DNA of 64,000 nt, taken from assembly GCF_018130955.1 (NCBI RefSeq), contig NZ_JAFCJM010000027.1, positions 31,579 through 95,578 on the forward strand, written 5' to 3'. Below are positions 51,958-60,403 of this stretch, in pieces. Under the pieces are notes generated by a model, which was not told where the DNA came from, did no database searches, and saw only the letters and a list, made by a program, of their open reading frames with translations. The DNA comes from Bradyrhizobium liaoningense (GTDB lineage Bacteria; Pseudomonadota; Alphaproteobacteria; Rhizobiales; Xanthobacteraceae). Position numbers and translations under genes: made by a program. The first letter of the stretch is position 1. The number at the start of each line of letters is the position of its first letter.

Positions 51958-53183
51958 GAAGTCTTCGCCCGGCGCCCGCGCACCATGATCATCGCCGCGG
52001 CAATCACCTGCAGCGCGATGCAGACATAGAACGGCAGCGCATAGCCGCCGGAGAGATCGCGGAGCAGGCCGACCACGCCGGGGCCGAAGGCGTAGGTCAC
52101 CTGGTTGATCGCCACATTCAGGCTGATCAGCACGCCGAAGGAGCGCGGGTCGAACTCCTGCTGCACGATCAGCGACGGCATGGTGATGAGATTGCCGACG
52201 GAGAAGCCGAACAACGCGCAGGCCGCGATCAGCACATGGTCTCCGTGCAGGTTGATGATGACTGATAGCGCGAAGGCCTGGCTCAGGAACGACAGCGCCG
52301 CGGCGAGGCGCTGATTGAGCCGGTCGATCACCATCGAGAACAGCACGCGGCCGACCACCGCCATGGCCGTCAGCACCGCAACCGCCACGGCCGCGCGCTC
52401 GCGCCCGATCACGGGATCGAGGAACGAGATCAGATGCACGATGAAGCCGACCTGCGCGAACAGCACCAGCGCGAAGGCGATCGTCACGGTGAGGAAGCCA
52501 GTATCGCGCATCGCCTCCTTTCGGATCTGCGCCGAGGATTGTGGCTTCGCCGCGGCTGCGTGCCAGCCATGGCTTTCCGGCGGACGGCCGACGAAGATCA
52601 GGATCACCGGCACCATCAGCACCAGCATGGCGCCGGACGTCGCGAACATCGCACTGGAAAAACCGACATTGTCGATCGCCGCGATCAGGAGCGGCACGCC
52701 GACGATGCCGCCAAAGCTCGCGCCGTTGAGCGCAAGGCTGATCGCCATGCCGCGCTTGTGGTCGAACCACAGGCTCAGCGTGTTGGTGATCATGGCAAGG
52801 CTGGTGCCGGCCCAGCCGAAGGCGAGCACGGCATCCGCGAGATAAAGCTGCCAGGGTTCGCGCACCGCGCCGATGGCGAGGGCCGCAGCCGCCATCGCCA
52901 GCGTGCCCGCGATCAGGCAGATGCGCGGACCGAGCGTCCGGACGGCCTCGCCGACGAAGACGACGATCAGCGCGCCGAACAGATAGAAGAAGGTCGTACC
53001 CGAGGAGATCAGCGACGTGGGCCAGCCGTGCAGGCGCTGAAGCTCGGCGACATAGACACTCTGACCGTAGAAGCCGAGGCCCCAGCCGAAGGTCGCGAGC
53101 AGGAAGCACACCGCGACGATGCGCCAGCCTTCGTAACGCAGGGAGGATTCGTCGACTGTGAGAGGGCGGGGATTGTCGAGCAT
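51954..53183 (-). CDS. MFS transporter (oxalate/monocarboxylate-like)
   Basis: A 409-residue, 12-span carrier. WRIVAVCFLLATFGWGLGFY is span 1. The motif-A-like loop is near LSLWFDHKRGMAISLALNGA, followed by SFGGIVGVPLLIAAI. This sequence is common in monocarboxylate/OFA-type carriers; the substrate is unknown. The ATG at 53183 has GGAGAA upstream. Its TAG stop lies within the outer end of a palindromic repeat, so the original C-terminus may have been altered. Confidence 0.88.
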   Translation of the reverse strand: MLDNPRPLTVDESSLRYEGWRIVAVCFLLATFGWGLGFYGQSVYVAELQRLHGWPTSLISSGTTFFYLFGALIVVFVGEAVRTLGPRICLIAGTLAMAAAALAIGAVREPWQLYLADAVLAFGWAGTSLAMITNTLSLWFDHKRGMAISLALNGASFGGIVGVPLLIAAIDNVGFSSAMFATSGAMLVLMVPVILIFVGRPPESHGWHAAAAKPQSSAQIRKEAMRDTGFLTVTIAFALVLFAQVGFIVHLISFLDPVIGRERAAVAVAVLTAMAVVGRVLFSMVIDRLNQRLAAALSFLSQAFALSVIINLHGDHVLIAACALFGFSVGNLITMPSLIVQQEFDPRSFGVLISLNVAINQVTYAFGPGVVGLLRDLSGGYALPFYVCIALQVIAAAMIMVRGRRAKTS

Positions 53184-53194
53184 GCTGCTTTCTC

Positions 53195-53312
53195 CGTCAT
53201 GCCCGGGCATAGCCGTCTGAAGGACGGCGTCGCTTCCGCTCGCCTATGCCCGGGCAGCCACGTTCTTCGATCCGCACCAAAGACGTGGATGGCCGGGACA
53301 AGCCCGGCCATG
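53195..53312. repeat. Palindromic GTCATGCCCGGGC element
   Basis: Inverted elements around CATGCCCGGGCATAG, GCCTATGCCCGGGCAG and GGCCGGGACAAGCCCGGCCATGAC fill most of the 209-base gap between two same-strand MFS genes. This is another repeat family that I recognise as typical of Bradyrhizobium. Confidence 0.7.
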
Positions 53313-53392
53313 ACGCATCATGTATGAACTCTCATCCGATAATCACTTCGACGGCGATCGAAGTATCAACGCTGCTGACAGCCTCCTGCCAG

Positions 53393-54643
53393 TTAGAGCG
53401 GATCGGGGAACTCGCCCATCGCCGCCTCCAGCCGCGCCTTGCGGCGGCGCGCATAGGAGGCGAGCGAGAGCACGGCAAGCCCGAGCAGCACCGGCGGGAA
53501 CACCACCATGTTCACCGCGGACCAGCCATAGCTCGCGAGCAACTGGCCGGAGGAGAACGAGCCGATCGCCATCATCCCGAAGACCAGGAAGTCGTTGAAC
53601 GCCTGCACCTTGTTGCGCTCGTTCGGGCGATGGGTTTCAAGCACCAGGGCGGAGGCACCGATGAAGGCAAGGTTCCAGCCGACCCCGAGCACGATCAGCG
53701 TGGCCCAGAAATGCATCGCCGTGATGCCGGAGAGGCCTATTCCGGCGGCGCCGGCTTCCAGCAAGAGGCCGGTCGCGACGATCTTCGGCGCGCCGAAGCG
53801 CGCGATCAGCGCGCCCGTGAAGAAGCTCGGCCCGTACATCGCGACGATGTGCCACTGAATGCCGAAATTGGAATCGCTGACGCTGAGGCCGCACAGCTTC
53901 ATGGCGAGCGGCGCCGAGGTCATCACCAGATTCATCATGGGATAGGCGATGACGCCGCAGAGCGCGGCCGCGATGAAGCGCGGCTGCCGCACGATGCGCA
54001 GCAAGGGACGCCCGCCGTGCAGATCGGCCGGCGCGGGCTTTGGCATGTCGACGCCGGCCACAATCCCCATCGCAACGAGCGCGACTGCGGCCTGCACCAC
54101 GAAACTGAAGGCGAACAGGAAGGGCGACCAGACGTCCATGGTCCACTGCACGAGTTGCGGACCGAGCACGCCGGCGAACACGCCGCCCGCCATCACCCAG
54201 GACACCGCCTTGGGCCGGTAGGCCGCGCTGGCGCCGTCGGCGGCGGCGAAGCGATAGGATTGCGCCACCGAGCCGTAGAGGCCGCCGAGGAAGGTCGCGA
54301 GACAAAACAGTGCGAACGAGGCGTGTAAAATGGCCCAGCAGCCGAGCAGCCCGGTGAGCGTGCCGCAACCGGTGCCGATGACGAACGCGACGCGCCGGCC
54401 GAAGCGCCGCGAGATCGCACCGGTCGGCAGCGTGCCGGCGGCAAGCCCCAGCACGTACATCGACAGCGGCACGGTCGCGAGCGACATGTCGGGCGCGAGC
54501 GTGGCGCCGACGATCGCGCCGGTGGCGAAGATGACAGCCGAATTCGCGCCGGTGAGCGCCTGCGCCGCGGCAAGGCGCACCACATTGGCACGCGCGCGTG
54601 CGTCGTCGGCAATCTCGTCGGCGGCTGTTGTCACATCGAGCAT
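53393..54643 (-). CDS. MFS transporter
   Basis: A 416-residue, 12-span carrier. PTGAISRRFGRRVAFVIGTG near 70-89 is MFS motif A. GGLYGSVAQSYRFAAADG and KAVSWVMAGGVFAGVLGPQL (motif C region) follow, then a central cytoplasmic loop and LVLETHRPNERNKVQAFNDF. I chose the ATG at 54643; a TTG at 54649 is also possible. Substrate unknown. It is related to, but not a recent duplicate of, the neighbouring MFS gene. Confidence 0.9.
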   Translation of the reverse strand: MLDVTTAADEIADDARARANVVRLAAAQALTGANSAVIFATGAIVGATLAPDMSLATVPLSMYVLGLAAGTLPTGAISRRFGRRVAFVIGTGCGTLTGLLGCWAILHASFALFCLATFLGGLYGSVAQSYRFAAADGASAAYRPKAVSWVMAGGVFAGVLGPQLVQWTMDVWSPFLFAFSFVVQAAVALVAMGIVAGVDMPKPAPADLHGGRPLLRIVRQPRFIAAALCGVIAYPMMNLVMTSAPLAMKLCGLSVSDSNFGIQWHIVAMYGPSFFTGALIARFGAPKIVATGLLLEAGAAGIGLSGITAMHFWATLIVLGVGWNLAFIGASALVLETHRPNERNKVQAFNDFLVFGMMAIGSFSSGQLLASYGWSAVNMVVFPPVLLGLAVLSLASYARRRKARLEAAMGEFPDPL

Positions 54644-54848
54644 CGGCAATTTCCGCCCGGGCGGATAGGTGGGGCTTGTTGATTCCCGTCACTATGAATT
54701 GACGCGCAAGGGTGAGCAACCGGCGGAAACGGGCGCAGGCCATGTCCCCAATGCACAGGGTCCGTAGTATAACGGCCCGCGTTCACCGAGGCCTTGCGAT
54801 CGATCAACCCGGACCGCGCCGCCCGGGGATCGCCATGGAGATTTGATT

Positions 54849-56924
54849 ATGTCCGTTGACGACCGGCCTACGCTTTCGGCCCCCGACGATGATCCCTATC
54901 TCTGGCTGGAGGAGGTCGAAGGCAGCCGCGCGCTCGATTTCGTCGAGCGGCAGAATCGCGCGACGCTGGAAAAATTTGGCGGCGCCGCGTTTGGGCGCGA
55001 CCGCGATGCGCTGGCAGCGATCTACGACCGCCCGGACAACATTCCCTATGTCAGCCGCAGCGACGGCTTGCTCTACAATCTCTGGAAGGATGCAAGCCAC
55101 CCACGCGGTCTGTGGCGGCGGACGACGATCGCGGAATTCCGCAAGGCAAGTCCGTCATGGGAAACGCTGCTCGACATCGACAAGCTCGCAGCGGACGAAG
55201 GCGCGGACTGGCTCTTGAACTGGTCGAGCTCGCTGCCGGGCGATGCGCCTCAGACCATCCTGAGCCTGTCGCGCGGCGGCAGCGATGCCGTCACCATGCG
55301 CGAGTTCGACCTGTCAACGAAGAGCTTCGTCGCCGGTGGTTTCACGTTGCCGGAAGCCAAGGGCGGCGCCGCCTGGGTCGACGCCGATGCGTTGCTGCTG
55401 GCCAGCGCCCATGGCGGCAAGGATATGGTGACGGCTTCGGGCTATGCGCGGACCGTACGATTGTGGCGGCGCGGGGAACCCGTCGAGCAGGCGCGTGTGG
55501 TGTTTGAAACGACATCCGATCGGATGAGCGCCTATTGCGACGTCGATCGGACCAGCGATAAGCCGCGGACCTGGTTCGTCGACCGGCTCGATTTCTTCAA
55601 TTTCGACCTCTGGCTCGGAACCGAAAACGGCGCAACCGCCAAACTCGATCTTCCCTCGGATATCTGGTTTGAAGCGCACCGCGACTGGTTTGCGATAAAG
55701 CTCCGCTCGGCCTGGACCGTCGCGGGGACAACCTACGGCCCCGATTCGGTGCTCGGCATCTCGCTATCCGCCTTTCTCGCCGGCGACCGCAATTTTTCGG
55801 TCGTGTTCACGCCCGGACCGCGCCGCGCGATGCAGGGATGGTTTTGGGCCGACGGCAAGCTCGTTCTCTCGATCCTCGACGAATTGCGACCGGTGTTCGA
55901 GATCTACACTCCTTCCGCGGGACGCTGGACTCGCGAGCAGCTCAACGGCCTTCCCAAGATCGGCGTTGTCGACGTCTGGCGCTTCGACGGCCACGAATCC
56001 GAGAGCAATGGCGACCTGCTCGCCAATGTGCAGGATCCGCTGACACCGCCGTCGCTGCTGCTGATCGAGCGCGATGTTGAAAGCCCGACCGTGCTGAAGC
56101 AGGCGCCGAAGACCTTCAATGCCGATGGGCTCGCGGTCACCCAGCACGAGGCTGTTTCGATCGACGGCGAGCGCATCCCCTATGTGCAGACCGGTCCCGC
56201 AGGCGAGACCGGCGATGCGCCGGTCTATATGAGCGCCTATGGCGGCTTCGGGCACTCCGTCAAACCCTATTACAATTCGGCGCTCGGCAAGCTGTGGCTG
56301 GAGCGCGGCGGCACCATCGTGCAGGCGAATCTGCGCGGCGGCGGCGAGTTCGGCACGCGCTGGCACGATGCCGGCCGCTACGCCGGCAAGAAATTGTCGC
56401 ATGACGATTTTGCGGCTGTCGCCGCTGATCTCGTGCGCCGCGGCGTCACGCGCGCGAAGCGTATCGCGGCGGAAGGCGGATCGAACGGCGGCATCCTCAT
56501 CACCAACATGCTGACGCGCTACCCTGAGCGCTTTGGCGCGCTGTTCTGCACGATCCCGCTGGTGGACATGCGCCGCTACACAAAGCTGCTCGCGGGCGCG
56601 AGCTGGATCGCGGAATATGGCGATCCCGACAAGCCTGATGAGTGGGAATGGCTCCAGACCTATTCGGCCTATCACAACGCAAAGCCCGGCCAGCCCTATC
56701 CGCCGATCCTGATCGCCACGACACGGCGCGACGACCGCGTCCATCCCGGCCACGCCCGCAAGATGGCCGCAAAGCTGCAGGCGATGGGCTATGAGGCCTA
56801 TTTCTACGAGCCCGCCGCGGGCGGCCATGGCTACGGCAAGGACAACAAGGAACGCGCCGGCTTCCAGGTGCTGGGTTTTGGGTTTTTGAAGAGCAGGATC
56901 GGCTGGGTGGACGACGAGGCTTAG
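54849..56924 (+). CDS. S9 prolyl-oligopeptidase family serine peptidase
   Basis: A 691-residue cytoplasmic enzyme. The N-terminal PYLWLEEVEGSRALDFVERQN leads into a beta-propeller (about 70-400). The catalytic domain carries the nucleophile motif GGSNGG (S545), the acid near RRDDRVHPGH (D628/D629) and GGHGYGKD (H660). QANLRGGGEFGTRWHDAGR is also characteristic. No signal peptide. It cleaves proline-type bonds in short peptides; exact specificity is unknown. The ATG at 54849 is preferred to a TTG at 54843. Confidence 0.93.
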   Translation: MSVDDRPTLSAPDDDPYLWLEEVEGSRALDFVERQNRATLEKFGGAAFGRDRDALAAIYDRPDNIPYVSRSDGLLYNLWKDASHPRGLWRRTTIAEFRKASPSWETLLDIDKLAADEGADWLLNWSSSLPGDAPQTILSLSRGGSDAVTMREFDLSTKSFVAGGFTLPEAKGGAAWVDADALLLASAHGGKDMVTASGYARTVRLWRRGEPVEQARVVFETTSDRMSAYCDVDRTSDKPRTWFVDRLDFFNFDLWLGTENGATAKLDLPSDIWFEAHRDWFAIKLRSAWTVAGTTYGPDSVLGISLSAFLAGDRNFSVVFTPGPRRAMQGWFWADGKLVLSILDELRPVFEIYTPSAGRWTREQLNGLPKIGVVDVWRFDGHESESNGDLLANVQDPLTPPSLLLIERDVESPTVLKQAPKTFNADGLAVTQHEAVSIDGERIPYVQTGPAGETGDAPVYMSAYGGFGHSVKPYYNSALGKLWLERGGTIVQANLRGGGEFGTRWHDAGRYAGKKLSHDDFAAVAADLVRRGVTRAKRIAAEGGSNGGILITNMLTRYPERFGALFCTIPLVDMRRYTKLLAGASWIAEYGDPDKPDEWEWLQTYSAYHNAKPGQPYPPILIATTRRDDRVHPGHARKMAAKLQAMGYEAYFYEPAAGGHGYGKDNKERAGFQVLGFGFLKSRIGWVDDEA

Positions 56925-56945
56925 GCGAATTCGCGTGCCTGGCTT

Positions 56946-56970
56946 CACCTCTCCCCAACGGGGAGAGGTG
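56946..56970. terminator. Perfect hairpin between convergent genes
   Basis: CACCTCTCCCC-AAC-GGGGAGAGGTG has an 11-bp stem. It lies between the S9 peptidase stop and the DUF938 stop. The sequence belongs to the CTCCCC-rich repeat family seen at 3696-3835. It may terminate both genes, although it has no T-run. Confidence 0.65.
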
Positions 56971-56996
56971 ACCCTGCGTCTCCGGCTCGCATCGAA

Positions 56997-57671
56997 TTAT
57001 GTTCGCGAAAACACCAGCGTCAAATTGTTCGCCGGCATCTCGTTCTCCTCGACCAGCGCCAGGCCGGCGTTTTGCGCGAGCTTCTCGACGTCGTCGATGT
57101 CGCGCACGCCCCATTCGGGATTGCCGTCACGCAAGGAGGTGTCGAACACGGCGTTGCTGAGCGCGGTGTGCTTGCCGGCACGCTTGAAGGGGCCGTAGAG
57201 GAACAGCTTGCCGCCGGGGCGCAAATAGCGGCCGACGCCTGCGAACAGGCCCTCGGCCACGTGCCACGGCGCGATGTGGATGACATTGGCGCAGAACACA
57301 GCCACGACGTCCTTCGGGCCCTGCCCCGCCTTCAGCTCGGGACACCAGTCGGGATCGGACAGATCGATCCGCAGGGGGCTGCGGATGTTGCGCAGGCCGG
57401 AATGGACGCGCCAGGCCTCGATACTTCTGAGATGCCGTTGATTGAGATCGCTCGGCCACCAGACCAGGTCGGGTGTATGGCGGGCGAAGTGCATTACGTG
57501 CTGGCCGGTGCCGCTGCCCACCTCGATCGCGTCGCCGGCCTGCCCGGCGAGATGTTTGGCGAGCACGGTCCAGATCGGCTCATGGTTGCGCTGGAACGCA
57601 GGTGCATCAAGGCGGCCGTCAGGCTCGACCCGCCCGCCGTCCCTGCCGAATTCGACCACATATTCAGCCAA
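56997..57671 (-). CDS. DUF938 family SAM-dependent methyltransferase
   Basis: A 224-residue class I methyltransferase fold. SAM motif I is AIEVGSGTGQHVMHFARHTP near 48-67, then WWPSDLNQRH and VFCANVIHIAPW. The C-terminal GNPEWGVRDIDDVEKLA is typical of DUF938. Start is a TTG at 57671 with CGGAG 8 bases upstream. The methyl acceptor is unknown. It is divergent from the sox operon, with about 217 bases between them. Confidence 0.88.
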   Translation of the reverse strand: MAEYVVEFGRDGGRVEPDGRLDAPAFQRNHEPIWTVLAKHLAGQAGDAIEVGSGTGQHVMHFARHTPDLVWWPSDLNQRHLRSIEAWRVHSGLRNIRSPLRIDLSDPDWCPELKAGQGPKDVVAVFCANVIHIAPWHVAEGLFAGVGRYLRPGGKLFLYGPFKRAGKHTALSNAVFDTSLRDGNPEWGVRDIDDVEKLAQNAGLALVEENEMPANNLTLVFSRT

Positions 57672-57888
57672 TTGAAGTCTCCGAAAAATGAACGATCTGG
57701 AAACGCGATGAAGCGGCCCAACGCCTCAAAATATTTGTCTCGTTCCGGCCGGATCGCCGGAACAATCGTCGCCACGGATGCAATGCGACGGCATATTAGC
57801 CGCAATTCGGCCGGCGCATAGTCTCGATTGTCAGACGATGGCCTTTGTGCTTTGACCACTTATATTTCTGCTTTGGACGATCGACTTA

Positions 57889-58260
57889 ATGCTTCGGAAC
57901 GACGCCTTGACCGCCTTTCCTCGCAAGCCCGCGCTCGCCGCCGCGCTGGCCCTGTTGGCCGGCCTGCTCGGCAGCCCGGCCCACGCGCAGTCCGCTGCCG
58001 ATGGCCAAAAGCTCGCCTTCGATCGCGGCAAGGGCAATTGCCTGACCTGCCATGTCATCAAGGGCGGTGACCTGCCCGGCTCGATCGGCCCGGAGTTGAA
58101 GGACATCAAGGCAAAATACCCTGACCGTAACGAGCTCGTCGCGATCGTGAGCGACGAGCCCAAGCGCAATCCGCAATCCGTGATGCCGCCGTTCGGGCGC
58201 AACCGGATTTTGACCGAGCAGGAAATCAACGCCATCGTCGATTTCCTCCAGACCCTGTAA
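57889..58260 (+). CDS. soxX: Sulfur-oxidation cytochrome c subunit SoxX
   Basis: The small heme subunit of the periplasmic SoxXA complex, which attaches thiosulfate to SoxY. It has 123 residues with a signal peptide cleaved near PAHA-QS. The heme site is CLTCH (51-55), and the probable axial methionine is M99 in SVMPPFG. The C-terminal LTEQEINAIVDFLQTL is typical of SoxX. It is the first gene of the sox operon; the promoter must lie in 57672-57888, but I could not assign it. Confidence 0.95.
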   Translation: MLRNDALTAFPRKPALAAALALLAGLLGSPAHAQSAADGQKLAFDRGKGNCLTCHVIKGGDLPGSIGPELKDIKAKYPDRNELVAIVSDEPKRNPQSVMPPFGRNRILTEQEINAIVDFLQTL

Positions 58261-58282
58261 CGGCCGGCCCAGGAGACTTGAG

Positions 58283-58762
58283 ATGAACGCACCCCCCGGC
58301 CCTCTTGCGACGCGGCGCCTGATCCTGGCCTCCGTCGCGCTGATCGGCCTCGGCAATCTGCCGTTCGGCAGCCGGCCCGCGCATGCGGCCAACGACAAAT
58401 ATCCGGAAGACGCCTTCAAGCAGAAGAGCCAGGCCGACGCCATCAAATCGCTCTACGGCAGGAGCGCCGAGCCGTCGGACAAGATCAAGCTCGACGCGCC
58501 CGAGATCGCCGAGAACGGCGCCGTGGTGCCGATCTCGGTGACGACGACGCTGGACAAGGTGACGTCGATCTCGTTCCTGGTCGCCGAGAACCCCAACGCG
58601 CTGGCCGCAAGCTACAGGATCCCGGAGGGCACGATCCCGACGGTTGCCAACCGCCTGAAGATGGCGAAGACCACCAACGTGCTTGTTATCGTCGAAGCCG
58701 ACGGCAAGCTCTTCAGCGCGACCAAGGAAGTCAAGGTCACCGTCGGCGGCTGCGGGGGCTAA
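58283..58762 (+). CDS. soxY: Thiosulfate-oxidation carrier protein SoxY
   Basis: The carrier subunit that holds sulfur intermediates on its C-terminal cysteine. It has 159 residues, a Tat-type leader (ATRRLILASVAL, cleaved near PAHA) and the diagnostic GGCGG C-terminus with C157. GGAGACTTG precedes the ATG. The stop codon lies inside a hairpin that opens a repeat element separating this gene from soxZ. Confidence 0.97.
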   Translation: MNAPPGPLATRRLILASVALIGLGNLPFGSRPAHAANDKYPEDAFKQKSQADAIKSLYGRSAEPSDKIKLDAPEIAENGAVVPISVTTTLDKVTSISFLVAENPNALAASYRIPEGTIPTVANRLKMAKTTNVLVIVEADGKLFSATKEVKVTVGGCGG

Positions 58763-58846
58763 AGCGCGATGATCGCGCTTTAGCTTATTGTTTTTGAGCA
58801 TGATCTTTCGGAAAACCGCTGCACACTTTTCCGGATCATGTTCTAG
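58759..58846. repeat. Palindromic element between soxY and soxZ, copy 2 of the GAGCATGATC type
   Basis: It has two parts. CTAAAGCGCGAT-G-ATCGCGCTTTAG at 58759-58783 is a perfect 12-bp inverted repeat containing the soxY stop. The GAGCATGATC...GGATCATG palindrome at 58796-58840 nearly matches 2244-2290. The soxZ ribosome site (GAGGAG) begins just after. It could terminate, stabilise or uncouple the two halves of the operon. Confidence 0.85.
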
Positions 58847-58857
58847 AGGAGATCAAC

Positions 58858-59169
58858 ATGGCATCGACCATTCGCGTGCGCGCCACCAATAACGGCGACA
58901 TCACCGAGGTGCAGGCGCTGATCCAGCACCCGATGGATTCCGGCTTCGTCAAGGATGCCAAGGGCGAGATCATCCCGGCGCATTTCATCCAGGAGCTGAA
59001 GTTCGAATATGACGGCAAGGCGGTCTTCGTCGCAGATTGGGGGCCCGCGGTCTCCAAGGACCCCTATGTAAAATTCAGCTTCAAGGGCGCCAAGAAGGGC
59101 GACGAGATCAAGATCAGTTGGGTCGACAACAAGGGTGCGTCGGATACGACCACCGCGAAGATTTCGTGA
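58858..59169 (+). CDS. soxZ: Thiosulfate-oxidation chaperone subunit SoxZ
   Basis: The partner of SoxY in the SoxYZ carrier; it positions the swinging arm. It has 103 residues with an immunoglobulin-like fold and no signal peptide, because it is co-exported with Tat-targeted SoxY. Characteristic sequences are EVQALIQHPMDSGFVKDAKG and PAHFIQELKFEYDGK. AGAGGAGATCAAC precedes the ATG. The stop overlaps the soxA start by one base. Confidence 0.97.
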   Translation: MASTIRVRATNNGDITEVQALIQHPMDSGFVKDAKGEIIPAHFIQELKFEYDGKAVFVADWGPAVSKDPYVKFSFKGAKKGDEIKISWVDNKGASDTTTAKIS

Positions 59170-60032
59170 TGACGCAGCGCTTCACAATTCTCCTTGGTTC
59201 TGTCGTCGCCGCGTTTGCGGCGCTTGTGGCCTTCTCGCCGCGCGTGGTTGCCGCCGACAAGGTCGATCCGGCCGCGGATGCCAAGGCGTTCCAAAACTTC
59301 TTCTTCCAGAAATTTCCGAGGCTGAAGCCGGAGGAATTCGTCAACGGTCCCTATTCCATGAACGAGGACCTGAAGCGGCAGTGGCAGGAGAAGGAAGAAT
59401 TTCCGCCATACGAGTTCGCGCTCGATGCCGGCAAGGAGATGTTTGCGACGCCGTTCAAGAACGGCAAGACCTATGCCGACTGTTTTCCGAATGGCGGCAT
59501 CGGCATCCGTCAGAACTATCCTTACTTCGACACGAAGGAGGGCAAGGTCATCACGCTGGAGCTCGCGCTCAACCGCTGCCGCGAGGCCAATGGCGAAGCG
59601 CCCTATTCCTACGTCAAGGACGAGATGGCCTCGCTCACCGCCTACATGGCCTTCACCTCGCGCGGCAAGCCGTTCGACATCAAGATCCCGGACGACCCGC
59701 GTGCGCTCGAGGCCTTCGAGAACGGCAAGCGCTATTTCTATACAAGGCGCGGGCAGATGAACTTCTCCTGCGCGAGCTGCCATGTGCAGAGCCCGGGCGA
59801 GCGCATCCGCGCCGAGATTTTGGCGCCGGCGCTCGGCATCCTCAACGCGATGCCGATCTACCGCTCCGAATGGAGCGGCATGGGCACGACCAGCCGCCGC
59901 TTCGTCACCTGCAACAGCCAGACCCGCGCGGTTCCGCTGGAACCGCAATCGGACGAGTACCGCGACGTCGAATACTACCTCTCCTATGTTAGCAACGGCC
60001 TGCCGATTTCCGGGCCGGGAGCGCGGCCATGA
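59169..60032 (+). CDS. soxA: Sulfur-oxidation cytochrome c subunit SoxA, single-heme type
   Basis: The catalytic subunit of SoxXA. It has 287 residues with a leader cleaved near VVAA-DK. Only one heme motif is present, CASCH (201-205). The first site of diheme SoxA is reduced to C105 (YADCFPNGG), with another cysteine at C137, which could form a disulfide. C248 (RRFVTCNSQTRA) is the expected persulfidated heme ligand. The ATG overlaps the soxZ stop by one base (TGATG). The stop overlaps the next gene by four bases. Confidence 0.95.
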   Translation: MTQRFTILLGSVVAAFAALVAFSPRVVAADKVDPAADAKAFQNFFFQKFPRLKPEEFVNGPYSMNEDLKRQWQEKEEFPPYEFALDAGKEMFATPFKNGKTYADCFPNGGIGIRQNYPYFDTKEGKVITLELALNRCREANGEAPYSYVKDEMASLTAYMAFTSRGKPFDIKIPDDPRALEAFENGKRYFYTRRGQMNFSCASCHVQSPGERIRAEILAPALGILNAMPIYRSEWSGMGTTSRRFVTCNSQTRAVPLEPQSDEYRDVEYYLSYVSNGLPISGPGARP

Positions 60033-60349
60033 GCAAGATGACGGGCAATCTGTTCCCTTTCGCACTCATCCTGCTGTCTCTCGCTGCAGCGCCGTCGGCG
60101 TTCGCTGCGACTGAGGCCGACTACAAGGCGGCCTATGCAGCGGCGGAAGCCTCAGCTAAGGAGGCCGCCGCCCTGCGTCACCAGTGGACGACCACGGTTT
60201 CGACACTCGCCGCTGCGAAGAAGGCCGCCGACAGCGGCGATTTCGACCGCGCGCTCGCCGCCGCCAGGGAAGCCGAGGCGCTGGCGAAAGCCTCGATCTA
60301 CCAGGCAGCAAGCGAAAAAGAAGCCTGGAAGGCGATGGAAATCCGCTAA
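60029..60349 (+). CDS. SoxXA-binding protein-like small secreted protein
   Basis: A 106-residue exported protein: leader cleaved near AFA-ATE, then an Ala/Lys-rich helical hairpin (LRHQWTTTVSTLAAAKKAAD, LAAAREAEALAKASIYQAAS). Length, position between soxA and soxB, and composition match SoxXA-binding proteins (SAXB/SoxK), which stimulate SoxXA. It overlaps the soxA stop by ATGA. Confidence 0.8.
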   Translation: MSKMTGNLFPFALILLSLAAAPSAFAATEADYKAAYAAAEASAKEAAALRHQWTTTVSTLAAAKKAADSGDFDRALAAAREAEALAKASIYQAASEKEAWKAMEIR

Positions 60350-60403
60350 ACTGTCCCCCTTGAGGACTGTCCGGATTTGTCGAGGAGACGCGGAGAATTG
60401 AGT

